Both the position numbers and the translations under genes were made by a program. Of a stretch of DNA of 64,000 nucleotides, positions 58,272 to 64,000 are shown piece after piece (the stretch's first letter is position 1; every line of letters starts with the position of its first letter). Under the pieces are notes generated by a model that was not told the origin of the DNA, searched no databases, and saw nothing but the letters and a program-made list of their open reading frames with translations. This DNA is from Saccharibacillus soli (GTDB taxonomy: Bacteria > Bacillota > Bacilli > Paenibacillales > Paenibacillaceae). The stretch is from assembly GCA_002189105.1 (NCBI GenBank), contig NIOB01000002.1, positions 1 to 64,000 of the forward strand. The letters are read 5' to 3'.

Positions 58272-58751
58272 ATGTTTATTCAAATCATCGGAGTCGGCAA
58301 GTTGAAAGAGAAGTATCTGGTGCAGGGCATCGCGGAGTACAGCAAGCGGCTGACCCCTTACGTGAAGCTTCAGATCGTGGAAGTCCCGGACGAGAAAGCG
58401 CCGGATACGCTAAGCGACGCGGAAGTGAGGATCGTGAAAGACAAAGAAGGCGAGCGGATTCTGAGCCATATCAAGCCGGACGCTCATGTGATCGCGCTGA
58501 CGCTCGACGGAAAGATGTGGAGCTCCGAGGATCTGGCCTCCGAGCTGGACCGGCTGGGCACGTACGGCAGCAGCCACGTGGTCTTCGTGATCGGCGGGAG
58601 TCACGGGATCGGCGATGAGGTAATTCGACGTGCGCAGCAGAAGCTGTGCTTCGGGAAGATGACGCTGCCGCATCAGTTGATGCGGTTGGTGTTGGTGGAG
58701 CAGGTGTATCGGGCGGTGAAGATTAATCGGGGGGAACCGTATCATAAGTAA
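58272..58751 (+). CDS. rlmH: 23S rRNA pseudouridine-1915 N3-methyltransferase RlmH
   Basis: 159 residues, SPOUT-fold: [15 protein letters not shown], then [11 protein letters not shown] and the C-terminal [12 protein letters not shown]...GEPYHK. It methylates m3-pseudouridine-1915 of 23S rRNA as a dimer. This is the homologue of staphylococcal orfX, and its last codons (TATCATAAGTAA) match the SCC attachment core. TATAAT at 58229 (19 nt after TTGCAC) is the likely promoter. Confidence 0.98.
   Translation: MFIQIIGVGKLKEKYLVQGIAEYSKRLTPYVKLQIVEVPDEKAPDTLSDAEVRIVKDKEGERILSHIKPDAHVIALTLDGKMWSSEDLASELDRLGTYGSSHVVFVIGGSHGIGDEVIRRAQQKLCFGKMTLPHQLMRLVLVEQVYRAVKINRGEPYHK
58740..58751 (+). other. SCC-type attachment-like core at the rlmH 3' end
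   Basis: TATCATAAGTAA, encoding the Tyr-His-Lys-stop end of RlmH. In staphylococci this position is the integration site for SCC elements. A related TATCATATGTAA lies at 60459-60470. ATGTAAAAATT follows each site (58757-58767 and 60465-60475). Confidence 0.45.
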
Positions 58752-58853
58752 CGAAAATGTAAAAATTCCTTCTTTTAGGATTATTAAAGTGTAATAACAT
58801 ATTGATTTATCTTTTCCTTTATGCTAGCTTGTTGCTAAGGGGGAATGATTTGA

Positions 58854-59522
58854 TTGGCTAACTTGCTTGAGCGTTGGGGATTAACAGTAGACGAGTTGAC
58901 TCAAATAGTTGATGAAAATCCAAGCTTAAGAGGCTTCATGATGGGATATGTCAGCGAAGCTAAGGTGAGAAAAGCTTTTTTTGAAGATCCAAGAATTGAA
59001 GGTATAATGAAAGATGACGATCATGACCGAAAGAAAAAAGGGGATTTAACTTTCACTTATAGAGGTAGAGAAATAAGAGTAGAGGTAAAATCTTTACAAA
59101 CAAGTTCTGTGAAACCTAGCGAAGAGGGCTACAAGGGAACATTTCAATGTGATGCGAGCGACTGTAGGGATGTAATTCTACCTACAAGGAAAACGGTGAA
59201 GACAACATGTTTATTGATAGGGGAATTTGACATCGTTGCAGTAAACTTATTTGCATTTGAAGGCAAATGGCGTTTCGCTTTTGCTAAAAATTCAGATCTT
59301 CCTAGAGTAACAAGTAATAGAGGGAGAAATAACGCACTCACTGAAGAAGACAAAAAGTATCTTTTATCTACTTCAATGAAAATCACTTGGCCACTTCAAG
59401 CTCCCTTTGTGGAAGATCCTTTTATACTCTTGGATCAACTTATTGAAGAGCAGGAAACTTCTCTCCAAAAAGAGCCACTAGTAGAGAAGCCAGTTGTTCT
59501 AGAGGACATGAATGTTTTTTAG
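58854..59522 (+). CDS. Restriction endonuclease-like protein (PD-(D/E)xK)
   Basis: 222 residues from TTG 58854, AAGGGGGAATG upstream. The core D64...E77-V-K79 (GDLTFTYRGREIRVEVKS) matches a PD-(D/E)xK nuclease active site. Convergent with a DNA methyltransferase gene 15 nt away, it forms a type II-like restriction-modification pair. AT-rich and with codon choice unlike the surrounding core genes, consistent with transfer. Cleavage specificity cannot be read from the sequence. Confidence 0.75.
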   Translation: MANLLERWGLTVDELTQIVDENPSLRGFMMGYVSEAKVRKAFFEDPRIEGIMKDDDHDRKKKGDLTFTYRGREIRVEVKSLQTSSVKPSEEGYKGTFQCDASDCRDVILPTRKTVKTTCLLIGEFDIVAVNLFAFEGKWRFAFAKNSDLPRVTSNRGRNNALTEEDKKYLLSTSMKITWPLQAPFVEDPFILLDQLIEEQETSLQKEPLVEKPVVLEDMNVF

Positions 59523-59524
59523 AG

Positions 59525-59567
59525 AGAAGGGCCAAGGTTAGCCCTTCTTTCTTTTCTCTTTTTTTAT
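59525..59567 (+). terminator. Terminator of the endonuclease gene
   Basis: AGAAGGGC ... GCCCTTCT followed by a long T/C-rich run. It overlaps the 3' end of the convergent methyltransferase gene. Confidence 0.8.
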
Positions 59568-60302
59568 AAATACTAAAAAATATGAGTGATTCTTTCGAGC
59601 ATGCTGTTGCTTGACCATTCTGCTAATAGACGGTTTATTAGTTCTTACTACCACAAACAAATCCTTACAATAGTATCCCATTTTCTCGTACTCATTGATA
59701 AGTTCTACATGTGTTAATCTCTGCTTATTAGCACTAACTTCGTCTTGACACTTAACAATGAACACGCCATTTTTCTTTAAAACACGAGTAGCTTCTTTTG
59801 CCGCCTTAAAGTAAAGGTCTAAGACAGCATCATGATATTTGGGCTTCCCTTCGGAATAATCAGTAGCCTTTCCATTAGAATACGAATCTCGAAATGCACT
59901 GAATTTTCCAGAGCCAGCCATATGGTTTTCCTTGCGTCTAAGTAAACCTTCCATATAAGGAGGGTCTAAAACCACACAATCAATTGACTCATTATCGTAG
60001 GGAAGGTGGGAAAAGTCTACTCCAGTCTTGAGATCAGTAGCATACAAGATATAAGAATCTTTAGGCACTTCTTTCCAAAACGCACCTTTCCCATAAGTAA
60101 CGTCCGCTACAATTGAATTTGTAGGTACATGTAATGCAAGAATATTTTTAAAGACCGGAGCATTTTCAGCTACGTAAGCCGAGAAGACTAAGTCAGTAGT
60201 AGAAACGCCATCAGGCGCCTTTCGTTTTATTTCTTTAGGATTTGATTTTTCCTCATTAGCTATATCATCCCACGAGAGTTGTAAGCCATTTTCATCTAAC
60301 AA
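59538..60302 (-). CDS. DNA methyltransferase of the restriction-modification pair
   Basis: 254 residues from TTG 60302 (AAAGGATG upstream). A SAM-binding stretch ([11 protein letters not shown]) precedes the catalytic DPPY motif (residues 113-116), the arrangement of amino-methyltransferases (N6-adenine or N4-cytosine). It would protect the sites cut by the facing endonuclease. The C-terminus is Lys-rich (KKEKRKKG). AT-rich like its partner. Target base and site are unknown. Confidence 0.85.
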   Translation of the reverse strand: MLDENGLQLSWDDIANEEKSNPKEIKRKAPDGVSTTDLVFSAYVAENAPVFKNILALHVPTNSIVADVTYGKGAFWKEVPKDSYILYATDLKTGVDFSHLPYDNESIDCVVLDPPYMEGLLRRKENHMAGSGKFSAFRDSYSNGKATDYSEGKPKYHDAVLDLYFKAAKEATRVLKKNGVFIVKCQDEVSANKQRLTHVELINEYEKMGYYCKDLFVVVRTNKPSISRMVKQQHARKNHSYFLVFIKKEKRKKG

Positions 60303-60394
60303 ATACGTTACATCCTTTCTACATCGTTTCTCTCCATAAACTACTATGGATTAGGACTGCTTATAAGTTAAGTTTCTTATCTAAGGTTGTATAC

Positions 60395-60422
60395 ATTATA
60401 CCATTCTTAACGTGAGGAGTAA
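60395..60422 (-). promoter_or_regulatory. Possible methyltransferase promoter
   Basis: Minus strand: -35 TTACTC, 16-nt spacer, perfect -10 TATAAT (60400-60395), about 93 nt ahead of the start. Confidence 0.45.
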
Positions 60423-60458
60423 GCCCGAACAGGTTACATAAGATTCTTGCATTGGCTT

Positions 60459-60475
60459 TATCATATGTAAAAATT
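60459..60475 (+). other. Second attachment-like copy
   Basis: TATCATATGTAA matches the rlmH 3' end at 11 of 12 bases, and is followed by AAAATT so that ATGTAAAAATT also matches 58757-58767. This brackets the restriction-modification genes. Between here and 60646 the sequence is very AT-rich, then has a 30-codon minus-strand frame (60643-60551) that looks protein-like but is short. Confidence 0.4.
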
Positions 60476-60645
60476 AAGAAAAATAATTTCTTTATTACAA
60501 TTAAATTTATGTTTCTAATTATCATATGCGCCAACTGCTTCTTCCACGCATCACTCGTCTAGTCCCATAGCCTCGTAAACTCCCCAGCATTCCTTGCACA
60601 TATGCAAGATTAATGCTTCCTGCTGCCTGACGCCCCACAGCATCT

Positions 60646-60898
60646 TCAACTGCCTCTTTTCTTCTGGTTAAGACCTTCTCGTGCCGGCTGCTTCATACCC
60701 AGTTTTACGTTATCTACGATCTGGTTACGCTCTAACTCTCCAACCGCTCCCAGTAACTGAAGAGAAAACTGTCCTGAAGATGTTTCTGACTCGAAGATCT
60801 CGGAACAACTGCGGAAGGTAACTCCGTTTTGCTTCAGATCGTCCACAATCTTAAGCAGGTCTAGTTATTGCGGGAGACTCGATTGATCTTCCATTTCC
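60646..60898 (-). pseudogene. Serine recombinase/resolvase remnant
   Basis: A 66-codon frame (LKQNGVTFRSCSEIFESETS, then GQFSLQLLGAVGELERNQI) matches the end of the catalytic domain of serine recombinases. Upstream in the same frame LDLLKIVD is preceded by a stop, and the preceding INRVSRN motif (conserved in the family) is in another frame, so the gene carries a frameshift and has lost both ends. Only about one-tenth to one-third of a normal gene survives. Confidence 0.75.
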
Positions 60899-61011
60899 TT
60901 CAACAATAGATTAAGTCAATTATGACAGCTGTACAATTGGCATAAGATTAAGTGAAATCTGTTAAATGTATGGTCATAGGTATTTGAATGAAATTAAAAG
61001 GAAGAGCGATC

Positions 61012-61238
61012 ATGGATCAAATAATTAAATTTATTGAAACAATTTTCCCTGATAAAGTTACAGCGTCAGTAGTTATCATACTGGTTCTATTAATATTCTG
61101 GATTCATAAAGAACCAAGAGCTAACTATATTGATAAGATTAAAGCCAGACAAGCGAAAATTGAGCAGGTATCAAAAACTTAAAGCTAGTAATGATGAATC
61201 CGAGAGAAAGATACTCCTTGAGAAGTTTCAAAAATAAT
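61012..61238 (+). pseudogene. Small membrane protein gene, probably frameshifted
   Basis: From ATG 61012 (AAAAGGAAG upstream): MDQIIKFIETIFPDKV, one membrane helix (VVIILVLLIFWI), then a charged stretch ending at 61182. Just after the sequence for KIEQ, a +1 shift would continue for 22 more charged codons (YQKLKASNDESERKILLEKF...) to a TAA at about 61236. An extra base near 61169 would explain it. Unrecognised family; with the next gene it belongs to the AT-rich segment. Confidence 0.45.
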
Positions 61239-61300
61239 TTCAATCTGTAGCTTTAAATTCGAAAAATTACCAAGGGGGTGCTTCGCTTGGTAGTAGTAGA

Positions 61301-61711
61301 ATGGATGCCTTACAAGATATAGACGACTATGTTAAAGCGCGTATAGCTCCTTTTGTTGTACCAATGTTTCACACTTTACTTAACCTATCTGTACTACTTG
61401 TATTTGCCCCGATCTTTTTAACTCTAGCCACAAATAGTGGATCTATAATGGTGCAAATTCAATTTCTTTCTACTCTGTTTGCCATATTGCTTTGCGGAGG
61501 AATGAGCTTGCTTTCAGCTAATGAGGAGTTATTTAATAAGCGATTTAAAAAGCCTATTAGAGATTGGTTGATACTTGCAGTATTTATAGCAACATCTATT
61601 TGTGTTCCCTTATTTTTAAATTTCCAGTTTAATGGATTGGTAGTTATAAGTCTAACTTTTATTTACATATTCGTTTCAATAGAATGGTCTTTAAAAGAAA
61701 TTGAAATTTAA
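61301..61711 (+). CDS. Hypothetical membrane protein
   Basis: 136 residues, four predicted membrane helices (about 18-45, 50-72, 88-107, 110-128). No recognised motif. AT-rich and with a poor ribosome site: an AAGGGGG at 61272 lies 22 nt before the ATG. Possibly translated by coupling from a tiny upstream frame. Confidence 0.55.
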   Translation: MDALQDIDDYVKARIAPFVVPMFHTLLNLSVLLVFAPIFLTLATNSGSIMVQIQFLSTLFAILLCGGMSLLSANEELFNKRFKKPIRDWLILAVFIATSICVPLFLNFQFNGLVVISLTFIYIFVSIEWSLKEIEI

Positions 61712-61797
61712 TAAGAGTGGAAGAGGCTAAGCCTAAAAAATACACATTGGCATTTTCATCGGACTCCAACTCGATACTTTTAACCTTTCTTGACACG

Positions 61798-61831
61798 AGT
61801 CTGCTTCTCGAGCGTTTGAAGTAGACTTTTT
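61798..61831 (+). terminator. Terminator after the AT-rich segment
   Basis: AGTCT-CTTC ... GAAG-AGACT followed by T5; ends rightward transcription before the convergent SDR gene. Confidence 0.75.
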
Positions 61832-61901
61832 ACGTTTCAACAAGAGAGATAGAAAGTATGTTGTGGAATGAGAAACAGGAAAGCGAGATATAAATAAATC
61901 T

Positions 61902-62654
61902 TCAGCCCCGTGTCATCGCATTCGAGAGAGTATCCGGAAAGTATTTTCCTGCAAAGCGCAAAAGTTTCGAGAAGCCCGGAACGACCTGCCTTTTGTTATG
62001 CTCCATGCCTTGGATTCCGTGCTTTAAGAGCGTGTCTAGACTCATGCTGGGAATGCCGCCGCTCTGCGCGCCGGATTCCAGATTGGTTCCCGCCACGAGC
62101 GGCGGGACAAGCTCCATAACATGTATGTTTTTTGCCGATTTCTTGAGTTGGATTCGCAGTGTGTCGGTAAACATATGCACTCCCGCCTTGGTAGCCGAAT
62201 AAACGGGATGGATAGGGGACGAGACATAGGAAAGACCGGAGCTTACGGTTACGATCATTGCTTCGCTTTGTTTGGACAACTGCGGGAGCAGCGCTTCCGT
62301 CATCCAGATGGTCCCGTTTAAGTTCGTGTCGATCTCTGCGGTAGTCCGCTCCAAATCGAGTGTACTATCCATCACTTCGAAGGCGCGCATAATACCTGCC
62401 GAGTTGAACAGGATCGAGACTTCAGGGTAGCGGTTGCGAAGGAATGCAGCCATTCCGCGAACGGAATTCGCATCGGAGACGTCGCCTTGCAGCCCGATAA
62501 GCCCCGGATGTTGATGCGTCACTTGATCGAGGGTCGTTTGATTTCGTCCGATGACGATGACTTTATTGCCGCGATTCAAAAAATGTAAGGCGAATACAAG
62601 CCCGATGCCCGAAGTACCGCCTGTAACGACGATTGTACGATTTGAGAGCTTCAT
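61902..62654 (-). CDS. Short-chain dehydrogenase/reductase (SDR family)
   Basis: 250 residues. Nucleotide-binding TGGTSGIG near the N-terminus, NSAG motif, and catalytic YSATK. The C-terminal part resembles DltE-like SDRs. It acts as an NAD(P)-dependent oxidoreductase on an unknown substrate. AAGGAG precedes the ATG. Divergent from a tetR gene; shared operators suggest repression by it. Confidence 0.9.
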   Translation of the reverse strand: MKLSNRTIVVTGGTSGIGLVFALHFLNRGNKVIVIGRNQTTLDQVTHQHPGLIGLQGDVSDANSVRGMAAFLRNRYPEVSILFNSAGIMRAFEVMDSTLDLERTTAEIDTNLNGTIWMTEALLPQLSKQSEAMIVTVSSGLSYVSSPIHPVYSATKAGVHMFTDTLRIQLKKSAKNIHVMELVPPLVAGTNLESGAQSGGIPSMSLDTLLKHGIQGMEHNKRQVVPGFSKLLRFAGKYFPDTLSNAMTRG

Positions 62655-62672
62655 GAAGGAGTCTCCTTTTTA

Positions 62673-62750
62673 GGTTACGTTTTTTTGTTTTTGTAACTAG
62701 GAACGACCTAAGGATATAATGCTTGGTTACAAAAGTCAATAGTTGTAACC
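62673..62750. promoter_or_regulatory. TetR operators and divergent promoters
   Basis: Operator 1: GGTTACAA (62725-62732), N10, TTGTAACC (62743-62750), perfect. Operator 2 (weaker): AGGTTAC ... GTAACT, 62672-62698. The tetR promoter is TTGTAA (62743-62748), 17 nt, TATAAT (62766-62771). The SDR promoter on the minus strand is TTGACT (62739-62734), 17 nt, TATCCT (62716-62711). Operator 1 overlaps both. Confidence 0.75.
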
Positions 62751-62778
62751 TATGGAGTCAATCCGTATAATAAAAACC

Positions 62779-63321
62779 ATGAAAACTTTAAGCAAAGAAC
62801 TTATTTTGGAAACCGCTCATCGAATGGTTGTCGAACGGGGAATGGAGAAAGTCAATCTGTCCAAAGTCAGCACGGCATTGGGTACGACGCACGCTGCGAT
62901 TTATAGATATTTTTCCAGCAAGGAAGAGTTGTGGACCGAGCTTGCGTTGTCGTGGCTAGACCATGAACTGGCTGGTCTTTTTCCGTTTAATACAGAAAAG
63001 TACTCGACAAAAAAAGATATCGTGCATGCATGGTTATGGGTATTAAGCAAATCGAAATATGACGCTTATGTACGCGAGCCTGAAATGTTCAAGCTGTATA
63101 CTGCTTATATTGACCGAAATCCTGTGGTAGTCACTCGGCACATTGGCGATTTGCTAGACAGTTTAAAAGCAGCAAGCGGCATCGAGGACGTTGGACAATT
63201 GTATGCCGTTTTAATGGCTTTTTCTTACTTTTCCGCACCCGCTTATGCAGAAAACTGGCTGAGTATGGATTTCAAAGCACAGTTTGAAGCGGTTTGGAAG
63301 CTGATCGAAAGCGGGATTTAG
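62779..63321 (+). CDS. TetR family transcriptional regulator
   Basis: 180 residues from ATG 62779 (MKTLSKELILETAHRMVVERG). N-terminal helix-turn-helix (NLSKVSTALGTTHAAIYRYFSSKEELW), then a helical ligand/dimer domain. It probably represses itself and the divergent SDR gene. The -10 TATAAT ends 7 nt before this ATG, so the message would have no leader; earlier in-frame starts lie inside the promoter. Confidence 0.9.
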   Translation: MKTLSKELILETAHRMVVERGMEKVNLSKVSTALGTTHAAIYRYFSSKEELWTELALSWLDHELAGLFPFNTEKYSTKKDIVHAWLWVLSKSKYDAYVREPEMFKLYTAYIDRNPVVVTRHIGDLLDSLKAASGIEDVGQLYAVLMAFSYFSAPAYAENWLSMDFKAQFEAVWKLIESGI

Positions 63322-63425
63322 ATACCGGTTATTGAAAAAGTCCATAGTCAATCGAGTATGAGGCAATCCCGTTCGGACCGCGACTCCAGCCGAATCGAAC
63401 CGCATACCTAAATCAATCCTCAACC

Positions 63426-63456
63426 TCCGCAGGCCTACAGCCTAGCGGATTTTTTC
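63426..63456 (+). terminator. tetR terminator
   Basis: CCGCAGGC ... GCCTAGCGG with one unpaired position, followed by T6. Confidence 0.75.
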
Positions 63457-63578
63457 ATTTAACCCCCGAATCCGTCGAATCAGGCAAAAACGCCGACGAA
63501 AAGGGCAAAGACCGCAGCACTCCATCGCCTATACTTAGAACAACCGAAAATGAATGTTCCACGAAAGGGGCGATTCCA

Positions 63579-63932
63579 TTGTTGATTTCAGTGACATGGG
63601 TGCGGTTGAAGGGCAGATGGGCGCTTCCGTTTTTTATTTATCATATCGTTCGATCGACCAAACAGCTGAACGGGGCGGCTGGGCTGCTGCATTCCGACCT
63701 TACGCGCGACAGTTGGATTATAGGCTGGACGCTGTCGGCATGGGAGAACAAGGATCGTATGCTGGAATATCGCAATCGCGGCGATCATGCCAAGGCCATG
63801 CGGATCGCGCGCCGGATCGGAGACGAATTCGAGGCTGTCCATTGGGAGGCCGATACGATTCCGAGCTGGACTGAAGCGAAGACGCGTCTGCATCAAAAGT
63901 ACGGCAGAAAACCGAATCCGCACAAGCAGTGA
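63579..63932 (+). CDS. DUF3291-like protein
   Basis: 117 residues from TTG (AAAGGGG upstream). VSVTWVRLKGRWALPFFIYHIVRS and SWIIGWTLSAWENKDRMLEYR...HWEADTIPSW resemble the DUF3291/monooxygenase-like ferredoxin-fold family. Small cytoplasmic protein of unknown function. Confidence 0.7.
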   Translation: MLISVTWVRLKGRWALPFFIYHIVRSTKQLNGAAGLLHSDLTRDSWIIGWTLSAWENKDRMLEYRNRGDHAKAMRIARRIGDEFEAVHWEADTIPSWTEAKTRLHQKYGRKPNPHKQ

Positions 63933-63968
63933 AGGGTTTTCCTGGAGAAACGGAGGAGGATCATTCCT

Positions 63969-64000
63969 ATGGCCAATAAAAGGATTCGGGCACTCGTATT
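63969..64000 (+). CDS. Start of a protein-coding gene (partial)
   Basis: ATG 63969 after a strong GGAGGAGGA site; ten codons (MANKRIRALVF...) run off the right edge. Too short to identify. Confidence 0.6.
   Translation, partial: MANKRIRALV

Noticed and set aside
60646-60846. Intact small resolvase gene
   Set aside because: The frame lacks the catalytic Ser region and the DNA-binding domain and is preceded by a stop within conserved sequence, so it is treated as a relic.

Overview
The window is the replication-origin region of a low-to-moderate GC Gram-positive chromosome, most likely Paenibacillus or a close relative. The evidence is the gene order (gyrA-gyrB-remB-recF-yaaA-dnaN-dnaA | rpmH-rnpA-yidC-jag-mnmE-mnmG-rsmG-noc-soj-spo0J), the Bacillus-type Noc/Soj/Spo0J set, the WalRK-YycHIJ-HtrA cluster and strong AGGAGG-type ribosome binding sites. 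Species identity is inferred; no database was searched.

Layout. 1-640: the 5' end of a 16S rRNA gene read leftward, with its boxA leader and two tandem promoters. 642-11579: a leftward block of an HD-GYP protein, gyrA, gyrB, remB, recF, yaaA, dnaN and dnaA. oriC is bipartite: a DnaA-box cluster upstream of dnaA (11674-12049), and a DnaA-box/GC-rich/DnaA-trio unwinding element between dnaA and dnaN (about 10081-10215). From 12770 the genes read rightward, away from the origin: ribosomal protein L34, RNase P protein, SpoIIIJ/YidC, Jag, tRNA-modification genes, rsmG, noc, soj and spo0J, with two parS sites. 23064-26511 holds a cysteine-desulfurase-like enzyme, DUF4446, DUF3343, MscS and DUF951. 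Then come tRNA-Ser(CGA), the rpsF-ssb-rpsR operon, an oligopeptide ABC transporter operon, a D,D-carboxypeptidase-like protein whose three catalytic motifs are all degenerate, a CBS protein-YybS-GdpP-rplI-dnaB run, purA with a PurR-type box and a possible attenuator, an M23/LysM/G5 peptidase, and the walRK-yycHIJ-htrA operon.

rlmH, which often follows htrA closely in related genomes, is here separated from it by YdcF, greA, a hydrolase and an unknown gene. Directly after the rlmH stop codon the sequence becomes AT-rich. It carries a convergent restriction endonuclease/methyltransferase pair, then a decayed serine recombinase and small membrane-protein genes. The rlmH 3' end resembles the staphylococcal SCC attachment core, and a near-copy lies just past the methyltransferase, so the pair may be a miniature SCC-like cassette. 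A TetR/SDR divergon and a DUF3291-like gene close the window.

Several intergenic regions (before mnmG, before the DUF4446 gene, after the CxxH/CxxC gene) hold long nested inverted repeats that do not look like terminators. With the rlmH cassette and the pseudo-carboxypeptidase, these are the least expected features.
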